DNA from: Adineta steineri
Taxonomy: Eukaryota > Rotifera > Eurotatoria > Adinetida > Adinetidae
Length of the DNA: 64,000 nucleotides
Direction: 5' to 3'
NCBI GenBank assembly: GCA_905250115.1
Contig: CAJNOI010000001.1
Location: 635,115 to 699,114, forward strand
Below are positions 36,739 through 48,358 of this stretch, one piece after another; positions within the stretch are counted from its first letter, which is position 1, and each line of letters opens with the position of its first letter. The notes beneath the pieces are model-generated. The model was not told the origin of the DNA. It was given only the letters and a program-made list of their open reading frames with translations, and did no database searches. The position numbers and the translations under genes were made by a program.

Positions 36739-37251
36739 TTATTCAACTTTTTTTTCAATTTTTCTTTTTGCAGCTTTAGCTGCATGAGATGCCTTTGATC
36801 GTGACACTAAAATAAGTCGGAAAGTAAGTAAAAATGTAAGAAATATAGCTATAGCCATGTATTCCATATCATAATTTAATTTCTGAAATGAAATTATCGT
36901 ATTTACTGTTATCGCAAGTAATACAATGTTTGCCATTGTTTGAGAAAAACCTAAAAAATGTATGACAATTGGTAAGAAGTTCCTTAATTTATTTATTTAC
37001 AAACCTCCGCCAAGTAATAATAAACTTCCTGAAGACATTTCAATAACACCTGTAGCTATTCGATAATTTTTTGCATATGGTCGCCAATTAGTTAAATGAT
37101 AAAATGGAAATTCTTTATTTAATTTTCCATATTCATTTCGAATTTGATTATGATATTCAGGAAAGAATTGTGGTGTTAGTTGAATATGTCCAAGAAAAAT
37201 AAATATCACACTAATCACAATAGTTAATAAATGTAAAGTAAGCGATGTCAT
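36739..37251 (-). CDS. TMEM35/DoxX-like four-helix membrane protein
   Basis: Two exons, 37251-37005 and 36950-36739, joined G|GT in phase by a 54-nt intron, giving about 152 residues. The start MTSLTLHLLTIVISV leads straight into TM1. FIFLGHIQLTP matches the FVFMGTIKLTP block of TMEM35 proteins, and IATGVIEMSSGSLLLLGG matches the second conserved helix (IGALEVACG). Two further helices follow, with a lysine-rich cytoplasmic end (KAAKRKIEKKVE). In vertebrates TMEM35A (NACHO) is an ER chaperone for nicotinic receptors and TMEM35B is less known. Orthology to either is not decided here. An in-frame 23-residue upstream extension without a better start was discarded. It shares a 238-bp divergent promoter region with DYNC2I1. 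Confidence 0.75.
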
Positions 37252-37489
37252 TTGTTTTATCAATACAAAAAAGTGTTTCAATTTTTTAATAGTTGAGTAT
37301 ACGCATGAGTGAGTAACCAATCTGCTTCATTCGACCAATCAAAAGCAGACACAGAACTGTGAATGACATGTTAAGTTAGATATGCATATGTATATTCTGA
37401 GAAAATTAAGGAGGCAAATATTAGCGACAGAAAGAAAATGAGGAGATGTAATGGTTGTTTTATTTTTTAACAGCTGTTCTTTTTGAAAA
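37252..37489. promoter_or_regulatory. Divergent promoter region between TMEM35-like and DYNC2I1
   Basis: Only 238 bp separate two outward-reading start codons, so both promoters must lie here or within leader introns. An acceptor-like tttttaacag (ends 37471) precedes the DYNC2I1 ATG by 18 nt, suggesting a 5' leader exon or trans-splicing. No TATA-type element can be singled out. Confidence 0.5.
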
Positions 37490-40400
37490 ATGACGAGTAA
37501 AAAGGTAGGTCTTTGGATTTATTATAAAAATATGTTTTCATAATCGATATTGTCGCTTTTCGGAAGAATATCGAGATTATATAGCCATTCGGATAATGTT
37601 TTAAATTTAAAAGAACGAAAAAATCAAATTTCTATGACTATTTTCTTCATAAAATAATTAGATAGAATGTAGGGCATACATGATCACTGAGTAAGACAAT
37701 TCTTATATACCTAATTTGATTTGTTATCTTTAATTATTGGTAAAAATTCGTTTTTCTTATATAATTTACAAGATTATCGTAAAGTAAATACTTTTTCAGT
37801 AGACATATTCAATCATGTTTTCTAATAAGAAAATACGAATTATTAATTGATTTATTTTTTAGAGTCGTGATACAAGTAAAAGCAAACATTCAAGCAAAGT
37901 ATATATATATTAATATGATTCGTATTTTTACATAATATTTTCTTTTATAGGATGATTATCGAGAAGATAAACATAGAGGAACTTCGAAAGATTATGAACA
38001 AGAAGTACCAACGGCACGTCATAAAGATGTAAGAAAATAATAAAGAAAATAATGTATTTTAGTTTATTTATTAGAAATCGGACTCACATAAATCAAAATC
38101 TAAACATAGTAGTAAAACAAATGATTATGACCAAGATGCAGTAGCATTACCTGATGATGAAGACGAACGTGAACGTCGACGACGTAAAAAATTACGTAAA
38201 CAACTTGAAGAAGAAGAAAGATTAAAGCGTGAAGAAGATGAACGATTAAAACGTGAACAAGAAGAATATGAAGAAGAACGACGTAGACGAAAAGAAAAAG
38301 TAACTTTTAATGCAAAATAAATCAATAATTAACTTATTTTTATTTAAAAAGAATCGAGATACTGAAAATGGTGATAGCCGAAAACATAAAGTAAATAATG
38401 TTGTTTTTTTCTTTCGAAAAAATTTTATTATTTCAAATTTAGTCATCTCGAGTAAAATCACCAGGATCTCTATCTCCACCTCCAGCTCCTTCGAAACATG
38501 TTAGTGTGTATTCTATTTAAATAACCATTTCTTCATATTGTTACAATTTTAGAAAAGCAAAGCTACTGAAAAAGACGATAATTATAGTGATGATTTTGAA
38601 CAGGTTTGAATTATCTTTTTTTTTTGTTTTATTTAAAAATTCGTTGTTTTTTAGAATTATGATGATGATTTTGATGATGAACCAGCTCCTCCACCTGTCA
38701 AGGTAAGAAATTCATTATAAAGAACTCAGCGATATAAATAGAGATATGATAAGTCGAAGTATTTGGCGGAAGTGTGTGTGTGTTATATTTATTAACTTCA
38801 CATTTATAATTTCTTTTCAGAAATCTTCTTCATCATACAAAGAAGAAAAATATAATTCAACTTACGATGAAGTAAATATTCATATACTTATTTATTTCAA
38901 TAAAACTATCTCTATTAAATTAGTCTCCTAAAACAAAATCTTATTCTTCATCAACAACAACGGGTGTTAATGAAGTTCAAGTTTATGCTAATACACGTCG
39001 TTTTCATTCTCATGATATATCAGATCGTATACGACGTCGTTATAAAGATTTATCTCGTTTAATTACACTTGATCGTCAATCATTTAATATTCTTGATATG
39101 GCACCAATGCCAGCTCATGCTGCTTATATGCGTGATATTCGTTTAAGTAATACTAAAAATCAATCATCAGATAATACTGATGGTGGAACAGGTTGGACAG
39201 CAAATATTAAAGTACAAACAAATGATGATGCTGAACATGTTCAATCTCAAACAGATGAAATTGATACTCGATCAATGTGGACTCAACATCCAAGTGAAAA
39301 TCAAAATAAATCATGTGGAAGCGGAAATACAAATGATGAAAATCAATTTTCAGGTTTAGTAAAAATCATTTTCTTTAATAAAAAATAAAAATTTCCCGAA
39401 ATTTAATTTAGATATCAATAAAACACGTGAAAACGAAGAATTATTACGTATGCTTCGATTAGAAACCGATCTTGGACGATATCAAACATTTGTTACGAAT
39501 GCAGGAAAAGTTAGAGAAAAAGAAAAATTAATTTTCATATAAAATAATTCATTTGTTTTTAAAGCTTATGCTTGCATTACTCGATGAACAACAAACAACT
39601 TCGACTAAATCAAATTCAAAACGATCAAAAGATAATGATGAACAAGATGGAATGCAACGTGAATCTGATTTAAATTTTTCATCTGGACTTACTATTCTTC
39701 CAGGTCTTTCATTTAAATCAGGTAAGAAAAACAAAAAAAAAAGAAGATTTTTGATTGGAATTTATTATTATTATAGATATATCAATTGCTGCTGTTTGTT
39801 TTTGTCAAGACAAACCTGAACAAGTTGCAGTTTTTTATGAACAAGTTTGTTAAAATCTTTGATTATTCTAAAACGAAGACAATTCCTCATTGTTTAGATC
39901 TATACAACAAGTTATGGTGCAATTTATAATGTGCGGAATCCAGACAAACCATTGAAATTATTAAACTGTGAAGCATCTGTTCGTTGTTGTTCATCTTCGA
40001 TGGTTTATTTATTTGCTGGATGTGTAAACAAAAATATTTAATTTTTGTTTCTCGTGAAAATTAATATTCGGTTTTGTTTTGTATATAGCATGATGGTTCG
40101 ATTGTTTTATTTGATACAAGTGAGCCAACTAAATATAAAACTGATTCACAAGAACCAATACCAAGTAGTCCAACATTCTCTACTGGTAAATTAATAGATA
40201 AAAATGAAAAACAAGTTGTCTTTTTATTTATTTAGCAAATATTCAATTTAATGAACGTCATTATAGTGAAGTAATTCGAGTGTTACCTTTGCAAACAACA
40301 AAGTAAAAGAGATTTTCTTAACAATTTATTTTAAATAAAATTTTTTATTTTTTAAGTGTGACAAATAATAATGATCGATCGAGTAGTTCATTTTCGTTGG

Positions 40401-41493
40401 CATCATTGGACAAAAATGGGTTAATTATAATTTGGGTAAAAATGAAGATATTTTTTTTGTTTAAAAAACAAAATTCTTTATTTAATTTAGTCGGTGATTG
40501 AATTAACTCAATCAGATGAAGCTGGATCAATTGCTGATTTAGGTCTTAAACCAGGTGGAAGAGTTCGAATGATACAAACATCATCAATGCAAATAAAACA
40601 ATCAATATATATGGCTAAGTTAGAATATAAATGTTAATTGGAAAAGATTTATTGAGAATTTTTCATTTAGAGATTCAATTCAAGCATTTGATTTATCATG
40701 TCCAATAAATGATGTTGACAATCTTTATGTAGCTAGTAATGCGGTATGAATATTGATATTTAATTTTTTAATTGAAAAAAAAATATATGAATTTCTTTCG
40801 ATTTTAGAATGCTGTTTATCATATGACAAGATATGGAGAAATGGGTTCACCATCAAAACTTCGAGTATCAACAGATTTAGGTAGGAATATGACAATAATT
40901 AACATAATTTAGTTTTCTGTCGTTTTAGAAGCACAAATAGAAGTAACTTGTTTATCATTTAATCCAATGGTAAATAAATTATTACTTGTGGGTACTGGCC
41001 ATGGTCAATTACATTTATATACCACTGGACGAGGTAAGATAAAAAATTTTTTTCGATTTTCTTTGTTTAAAATAACAATCTCCTCTTCAGATGAACCAAT
41101 TTTAACTTGGTCACAAGCATTTCGTTCATCAGCAACTGTTCGTAGTTGTAATTGGTCTACAGGGCGAGCAAGTATCTTTTTTGCACATGATTCACAAGGT
41201 CATATTAAATATTGGGATTTAACAAAAGATTTATATCAACCATTAGGAAATGTTAAAATAGAAAAGTAAAACTAATTTTCTGCAAAACACAAATTTACCT
41301 TTTTTTCTCTTTTAGTCTTAGTCATTTTATTCTATCAATAAGTAGTCAAGCTGAAACAGCATTTGCACTTGTTACAAAACAAAATTCATCACAAATTGAG
41401 ATTCATCAACTTAAACGAACATTTACAACACATTCAGATTCATTTAGTGACAATTTCAAAACAATTCTGAAAGAAATTATGACAAATACATAA
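37490..41493 (+). CDS. DYNC2I1: Cytoplasmic dynein 2 intermediate chain 1 (WDR60)
   Basis: About 20 exons from ATG 37490 (MTSKK then an immediate donor) to the TAA at 41493, roughly 750-850 residues by estimate. The first third is charged K/R/E/D-rich low complexity (REDERLKREQEEYEEERR type), as in human WDR60. It includes the acidic DDFEQNYDDDFDDE patch. Then comes a diagnostic block: VNEVQVY-like, DILDMAP-like and EIDTRSMWTQHP, where the human protein has REVWTQHP. The C-terminal half shows WD40 propeller blades: AGCHDGSIVLFD, GLIIIW, LLVGTGHGQLHL and HIKYWDL. The protein is a subunit of the dynein-2 motor that drives retrograde intraflagellar transport in cilia, which fits a ciliated rotifer. 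It converges on TAF7 with a 117-bp gap. Confidence 0.85.
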
Positions 41494-41610
41494 TGAATCT
41501 TTTGTCGTTTTTTGTTTTTATTTTATTTATGTACAAATAGTGAAAGAAAAAATGTTCAATTTGTTACATATTTAATAAGTGTTCATACTAGAAAAAGGGA
41601 AAAAAAATAA

Positions 41611-43403
41611 TTAAATTACATTTATAAAAATAAACGAGAAACAAACCTCAAGTTGTGCACGTTCTATTTCGGTTTCAATTGAATTTATTTTTGTTAATAA
41701 AACATTCTAATAAAAACAATATATATATATTTTTTTTCAATAAACAAAAAAAAGATATTTACTCGAAGTGCAGCATTTGTCATTTGCGCTAATTGATTAT
41801 CAAGATTACTTTTTTCGTTTTGTAAACGATCTAATTCATTTTGACGTTCTTCTAATTTTGTTCGTATTTCATCAGATAGGCCATCATTTGTAGTATTATC
41901 ATCAAGATTTAAATCATCTTGTTGTGTCCATTGAGATTGATCGATATTATCATCTTCAATTGGATTTACTTGAGATGTTGTATCCATATTACTTAATTCA
42001 CCCATATCACCACTAAATAAACCATCGAAATCCATTCGTTGATCAACAGAATTTGAAGTATGATGATGATGATGGTGGCGATGATGACTGGATATATCTA
42101 TATTATAAATAGTTATTTTGTTGATTTAAAGATTCCCAAGTTATTCGAAAGATTACAAAGGTGGCTTTTTATCGTAGAAAGATATCTCAAAGTCTTCTGT
42201 TACAAAATACGTGAGTTTTAGTGTAGCAGTTAGAATTTAGAAAAGTTTCGATTGCAATTACCAGGTTATTAAGCGAAATTTCTGAAATTTTTTGTAAAAA
42301 AGCGTATCTATATTAATCATTAAGAGTTTGATGCTATCGAAAAAACTATTCTCATTCTGAAAACATCGAAGTAACTTCTTCGCAGTTCGATTAATACTCA
42401 ATATTTTTTAGAATCCTAATAACTATATGTTATTTACTAACCTTTCTGTGATGTTTCTTCTTCATCTGATTCACTAACAGCACCACCAAATAGATCATTA
42501 TGTTCTTAAAAAATAAAAATAAATTATTTAAACAAAAATAAATATTTTCTTCATACCAAATGGATCTTTATCTATTTGTTTATGAACTTCAACTTCTTGA
42601 TCATCATCAATAACTTCCCATTTAACATCAATTGCTTCATTATCAGCTCTAGAAAAAAAAACCAACAATTCATTTTCGTATTTATTACTTAAAAATAATC
42701 ATAATATTACCGAAATAAACGTCGTACTTCTTTCTCAATTTCATCATGATCTTGAGTTTTTTGTCGAGCAACTTTACGAAAACGTCGTTTACGTACATTT
42801 TTCAATGGTGGTGTTACTAAATTTGTGAAATAATAATATCATGGTAGTTATTCAAATAGACAAAAACATACATCCATGTGGCCATTGATATTTTTTTTCT
42901 TTATCTTTTTCTTTCTTTTTCTTCTCATTTCCCCCATCAGATGTTGTTGCATTATTATTTGATCGTTTCATTGCTTCATCTTCATCATCATCATCATCAC
43001 TTGAACTAAGATCTCCAGGTAATCGACAAATAAGAACTTGAGCAATATCAGCAATTTTATATAAAGTTTTTCTATCAAATGTTTTATATGATTCTGTCAC
43101 ACAAGGTAAATCATAAAGTGTAGCTTTAAAAATAGTATCATCGAATCTTACACGACCACGTCTTGTTTCAGGATTTACATCAATAAAAAGACGTTCACGA
43201 ATTTTTTCATCGCCTGATTCAATTAATTCACTTAATCGTGTTGCAAAATCACCCTTAAAAATAAATAAATAAATAAATAAGAAAATAAAATTAAAATAAC
43301 ATACGGGTGGCATTCGAAGAACAAATTGTTGTTCAAGTTCAACTTGTTCTTCATTTTTTTCTTTCTTTGTTGTTGTTGTTGTTGTTGATAGTGTATTAGA
43401 CAT
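41611..43403 (-). CDS. TAF7: Transcription initiation factor TFIID subunit 7
   Basis: Seven exons, about 385 residues (human TAF7 is 349). Exon 1 (from 43403) ends QFVLRMPP. Exon 2 from 43253 carries the TAFII55 core: ERLFIDVNPETRRGRVRFDD, LYDLPCVTESYKTFDRKTLY and KIADIAQVLICR. Then come a lysine-rich linker, YQWPHG, and across the next join LKNVRKRRFRKVARQK. All four blocks align well with vertebrate TAF7. The carboxyl part is acidic with a predicted coiled coil (TKLEERQNELDRLQNEKSN). The last exon (41708-41611) was chosen because it continues the coiled coil to a TAA. TAF7 is a nuclear TFIID component that binds TAF1 and restrains its acetyltransferase activity. The ATG is directly preceded by a strong acceptor, and SLX4 ends only 63 bp upstream on the same strand. 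Confidence 0.9.
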
Positions 43404-43418
43404 CTGAAAAAAAATGTT
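43404..43418 (-). promoter_or_regulatory. Splice acceptor abutting the TAF7 start codon (possible trans-splice site)
   Basis: Read on the minus strand, a polypyrimidine tract and AG (acatttttttttcag-type) end exactly at the base before the TAF7 ATG. No cis donor is evident in the 63 bp back to the SLX4 stop. This is the arrangement expected for spliced-leader addition to a downstream operon gene. AATAAA-like signals for the upstream gene lie in the same gap. Confidence 0.55.
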
Positions 43419-43466
43419 CATTTTATTAAGACTAGATTTAATTGAAGAAGACAGAAAAGAAATTCT

Positions 43467-46400
43467 TTATTTGCGTCGTTTAGCTCTCATCACACTGGTA
43501 AAAGCGCCTTTCTTTGAACGTAATGTGAATGTAATACATTGATCATCGAGACATTTCATTAAATCTTTCGATACAATTTTGAGATTAAGATCAATTTTAA
43601 TTTGTTTATGAAATTCTTCGAAATCAATTGGTTCATAACAAAGTACACGAGCATGTAATGTTGAATTTGATTCAATATAACTACGAACGATATCTTTTAA
43701 TGGTATTGTTGGAGTTTCAAGTTTAGGTTTTTTTGAAGCTTTTTTTTTCGATGGTTTTTTTTCAGAATCAGTTGTTAATGTGGGTGTTGTTGATTTTAAT
43801 GGAGATTTTTTAGTTACATTCGATTGAGCAGAATTCTCATTGGAAGATGCTAAAGAGAAAAAAGAAATGATCAAATGTATGAAATTCCAAAGAGAAATTT
43901 ACGTCTTGAATGTTGATTAGGCGGAGTTTCAATAATTGATAAAGAACTAGATGATGATGATGCTGTTGTTGATGAAAGTTCATAAACTGTAAGTTCAAGA
44001 AAACGACCTTCATGATCAGTAATATCTTCATCATTATGATTATCTGCTGTTGTTATTGGACTTCGTTTTTTTGCGGGTGGTGGCGAATGTTCATCGATAT
44101 CATCGGAAGAACTCATTTGATGAACAGCTGGTCGTTTTTTTGCTTTTTTTATATTAGAAACAATTGCTGGCGTTGGTGGAGTATGAGATAAATCTTTCTT
44201 ATCTGATATAACATTTGGAAGATCAATATCATTAGGATCATATTCATAATCTGTATCAGTTTCATATTGATGTGTAACATTATAAATTTCATCAAGAACT
44301 TTAATAAGTCGTGTTTTTGATAGACTTGTTGATAGACCATATTTCATTGCGTGTTTTTTTATTTGTTCAATATTCATTGATTTATAATCAGGTTTAGGTG
44401 AAAATGGTGATGGTGGTCGATATTCCGATATTGGTTTCTTTTTTTTCTTTCGTTTTGTAATTGGTTTTTTTATTGGAGAATTTCTAATTTTTGATAATGA
44501 TAAAGGTTGTGTTAAAATATCAAGAATATTCGTTTCAGTAGTTGTAAAAGTCTGTTTTTGTGTTGTTGGTGGAGAAGGAGGAATATCGATATCAGGTATT
44601 GAATAAAGTTTTAAATGTTCATCATCATCTATTTCGTTGTTAATCATGGGCCATTGATCCCAATAATTATCTACTATTAAAATAAAAATTATATTTTAAA
44701 TTTCAAAGAAAAAAACAAATACTTTGTTCATGATTTTGTGTTGAAATATTTACTTGATTAAAACTATCATCTAATACTATAATTGATTGTTCTTTAATTG
44801 TACGAAATTCTTTTAGATTATTTTCTTTTTCACTACTATTATTTAAATCATTTGTTATATCCAGTGGTGGTGGTGTATAACTTTCTGTTCGATCACTATC
44901 ACTATCATCATTATCTTGATTAAGATCCGTGATCATCATCATCTTCAATACAAAAACAGAATGATATGTTTACTTTTTTTTCTTGTTTTTTCTTGGCTAA
45001 ATTATCCTAAGTTCTTTTTTATTCTCTGCAAAAAAAATACACACACACACAAAGAAAAATAGATTCAGGATTCGTTATCTTCAAGTAATCGAGCTAGTTG
45101 CGTCATTGGAATCTGAAAAGAAAGAAATAAAAATTCTAAAAAAATGAAAAATAATATTATTTTATACTTCATCATCTTGAGGATCTGTTGTTGTTATATT
45201 CCACCAATTGACATGACCGAAATTAGTTTGGGATATAAATAATAATGAACTAGGAGGAAATTTATATGAATTTGCTGAAGAATCAATAGTAATCAGACGT
45301 TCACAAATATTAGATACACGTGTTGAGCATAGTTTTAATTTTTCATCAATTGAGACATTCCAAAGTGGTGTTGTTAATAAACTAAATTAAAATAAGGAAA
45401 TAATAGAATTAATAGAATAGAAATAAAAATTACTCTATTGTTTTAATTTTTTTTGATGCTGCTTGAAGAATATCGAAAGCATTGGGAGGTTCTGTAGCTG
45501 TTTTAATCGACGCTGAAAGTGCAATTGCCTTAAATTAAAAAAAATGTCTTGAAATTTAATATTTTCTTTTATGTATAAATATTACTAGTTGTTGTTGTTC
45601 ATCATCTTCAGTTATAGGTACTTCCATTTTAATAATTCGATTTTTAATATTTGTTACTGTCTTTTTCTTTACTGTTGTGATAGGTTGAGGTTCATTAGTT
45701 GTTATTGTTGTTGTTTTAGCCGCAAAATTAACAACATGTTTTAGTTGAATACTATTTTGATTTGAACATTTTTTAAGGTGAGATAAATAAGTGCGTTTAA
45801 CATTGAATGACATTCCACAAATTTGACATTTAAAATTTAATGATACTGTTGATGATATTGGTTTTCGAATAGTAGATGAAAATTTTGTATAAGATAATAA
45901 TGATTTTTGATGCTTTGTTTCAATCTATATAAGAAAACATCTGTGAATATTTTTCAAGTTATCCAATATCCAGTAGATGTGTATGATACTAACTGCAGAA
46001 GGCGATCAAATATACTACAGAGATTTCGATAAAATAATGTGTACCTGTCTACGGATGTATCTCTGAAACACTTACTGTTAAATATATACTACATTTTTGG
46101 TGAAAAACATTCTAATAAACTACAATGGACATTGGCCAATTAGCGAAAGTTTAGGCGCGATTGGCGTAAGTGCAGTAGGTTTTCACCAACTGTAATACGA
46201 CGGGATTACTGTACAATGTATGTGAGAAATTAATCGAATATTATCACAATAAGCATATTACAGTCTACACGCCTCAATATCGTTACTAGAAGCTATTTTT
46301 ATACATATGTAATCACATAATGACACCGGCGAACTTCCTATAAATATATTGGCGAAAATCTTACATTTATAGAGCGAAAGGACGTACGAATACAGTTAAC

Positions 46401-47159
46401 ACATGAGATCTAAGAAGATACAGTGGAAACACGGAGAGTATACGAATCAAACGAGAGATAGGTATGCACTTCATTTGACAAACTCATGAAAATTGGTGGA
46501 ACATATTTGAAGGCTAACTGAGATATTCATCGATTGTGTCAGTGAAAAGAGTTCTAAAGATTTATTCCTTTGAAACTAATATTGACATACATTATTAATT
46601 TGAGATTCTTCTAAACATCGATTGACATGTTGTTGACGTTGATCAATAGTAGTTAAATATGATAAAACTTGATTACAAATAGGACATGTTGCTTCATTAT
46701 TTTCAATTTGTAAAATAATTGATTCAAGACATTCTTTAATTGGATCAGTTTTTATGATATTAGAATCTGTTTTTATAATATTAGAATCTATTTTTGATGG
46801 TTTAATAATTTTGGGAGGTTTTTTTATTGAGACAAAATCATCATCGTCATCATCATTATTAATCTCAACTATAGTTTTCTTTTTTGGTATTATTGGATTA
46901 CTAATAACATTCTCTTTTGATGAACTATACATAAAATAAAAAGAGTTTAATATAAAAAGAAATTTTTCGCAAACTTTGTTGGTTTTTTTATTGTAAATTT
47001 GTCAATAAGAGAATTATTTCTTTTATTATTTTCATCTGTATTTCTTCGTATAAATGTTTGTTGTTGTTCAAGTACATTTCGTTGTCGTTTATTTAAAATC
47101 GATTGAACAATATGATTAACATGATCATTAGAAACTTTTTTTGTGGAATTTGTAAACAT
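43467..47159 (-). CDS. SLX4: SLX4 structure-specific endonuclease scaffold
   Basis: About eight exons, around 840 residues. The start ATG is at 47159. The exon ending near 46595 carries a UBZ4-type zinc finger (CPICNQVLSYL...HVNRC), and the exon at about 45925-45590 a second one (CQICGMSF...HLKKC). These are the paired UBZ4 modules of SLX4. After acidic linkers, the exon at 44677-43901 contains a conserved SAP-like block (FSPKPDYKSMNIEQIKKHAM...LSKTRLIKVLDEIYNVTHQ). The last exon ends with the SLX1-binding C-terminal domain (IVRSYIESNSTLHARVLCYE, LMKCLDDQCITFTLRSK) and the TAA at 43467. SLX4 is a nuclear scaffold for SLX1, MUS81 and XPF nucleases in junction resolution and crosslink repair. 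No BTB domain was seen. The junction between N- and C-terminal halves needs exon 45168 to join 44942 (phase 0), skipping a small exon with a stop. Confidence 0.8.
45065..45112 (-). other. SLX4: Small exon with in-frame stop inside SLX4 (alternative terminal exon)
   Basis: Preceded by a strong acceptor (tttctttcttttcag). It reads IPMTQLARLLEDNES then TGA in the frame of the upstream exon (phase 0). An AATAAA motif lies about 35 nt after the stop. If used, it ends the protein after the two UBZ4 fingers; if skipped, the C-terminal SAP/SLX1-binding half is joined in frame. Confidence 0.55.
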
Positions 47160-47175
47160 ATTTTTTATTATTTTT

Positions 47176-48012
47176 TTAACTAAGACCTTCTTGTTCACGT
47201 CGTTTATCACGTAATCTTTTATATCGTTCGTAATTATCAAGTTGAATTTGATCGTGAAGTTGTTGTTTTTCAAGTAAAGCAATTCCTTTTTGTATTTCTA
47301 ATTAAAAACAAAATATATTTCAATATAAAAAAACAAATCAATCAAATTTACCTTGACTATTTAAACCTTGAGGATGAATAATACGATCTACTTGACCTTT
47401 TTGAATACCTTCTTTAGTTCTTTGTTTTATACGATAAGAACTTTAAAGAAAAGAATATTTAAATAATTATTTAGTTTGTAAATTTAACTTACTAAAGAAA
47501 ATAACCAAAAGTAATAAACGATACAGTTGTAATAAAACCAGCACTAATAGACCAATAAAAAAGTGGAGTACGATTTTTACGGACGTCGTTCACCAGAGAA
47601 ACCTGAATAATTAATACAGATAACAAATCTTATTATGAAAGTATAATAATTATTTTTAGTCTTAATATTATTTTCTTCTGGTTCGGGATCGGTCAGGGCT
47701 CGGGTGTGAGGATGGGTGTGGGTGAGAGTGTGAGTGTGGCGCGTGCGGGTACTATCCTTTTCACCCGCACTCTAACCCACACCCATTCTGACATCCGAGC
47801 CCTAGAGGCTTGGGCTCGGTACATCCCTACTCTCTAATAACCCCTCTCCAGAATAAAAGACCATGGCCATATATATATATACGGAATGGTCGTCTATTTC
47901 TTAGGTGAGGGCTAAATTTTACTTTAAATAATATGATTTATCAATATAATGCTCGAATTTTTCTACTTATCAAATACAAAAATTAATTTCTTACCTTTCT
48001 CAATCGTATCAT
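47176..48012 (-). CDS. Unrecognised small single-membrane-segment protein
   Basis: Four exons inferred. A short first exon, 48012-47995, encodes MIRLRK. Then come exons near 47605-47495, 47455-47355 and 47290-47176, about 113 residues in total. After a basic N-terminus (NDVRKNRTPLFYW) there is one clear helix (SISAGFITTVSFITFGYFL). A charged, helix-prone tail with a repeated motif (KEGIQKGQVD and EIQKGIALLEKQQL) follows, ending KRREQEGLS. A short basic lead, one TM and a charged tail would suit a small mitochondrial inner-membrane or assembly protein, but I recognise no family. Its first intron (about 390 nt) holds a large GT-rich hairpin. The stop lies 16 bp before the SLX4 ATG on the same strand. 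Confidence 0.55.
47697..47803. repeat. 107-bp imperfect palindrome with GT-rich arms
   Basis: The left arm at 47697-47731 (gggctcgggtgtgaggatgg...) and the right arm at 47769-47803 are inverted copies matching at about 30 of 35 positions. An inner pair gtgcgggt / acccgcac closes a second stem. It is the best-preserved of the GT-rich foldbacks in the window and lies in an intron of the small membrane protein gene. Confidence 0.8.
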
Positions 48013-48358
48013 TCAATCTTTATCTAAACACGTATCTACAATGAAAAAGAAATGTCTTCATCATCTTTGAATTCAATTAAATACATCTTTATTATCGTTT
48101 TTAGTGTTGTTTATTAAATAAAAAAAATACCGATTTATATTGTTATTCTTTTGCATTTTGTTATCTAGTGTTAGAATTTGTTTACTTTGATGATAACACA
48201 AGTTAATCAAAATACACGAATACAATAATAGAAAAAAAAGAAAAAGAAAAAAAAAGAAATTTTTTTGTTTTTGAGAATCAAGCATACATACAGGAGAAAA
48301 AGAAAATGAACATAAATATCAATGAATGAGTCACTCGGCACTTTCACAGATAAAGAAG
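48013..48358. other. Gap between BIRC6 stop and small membrane protein gene
   Basis: 346 bp on the minus-strand run. It should contain the BIRC6 3' untranslated end and the start region of the next gene. An acceptor-like tttttcattgtag precedes the small gene's ATG by about 30 nt on the minus strand. Long A/T tracts occur at 48225-48260. Confidence 0.45.

Noticed and set aside
46098..46190. Small inverted repeat (ttggtgaaaaac / gttttcaccaa) in an SLX4 intron
   Set aside because: Only about 11-12 bp arms with no other boundary signal; too weak to call an element.
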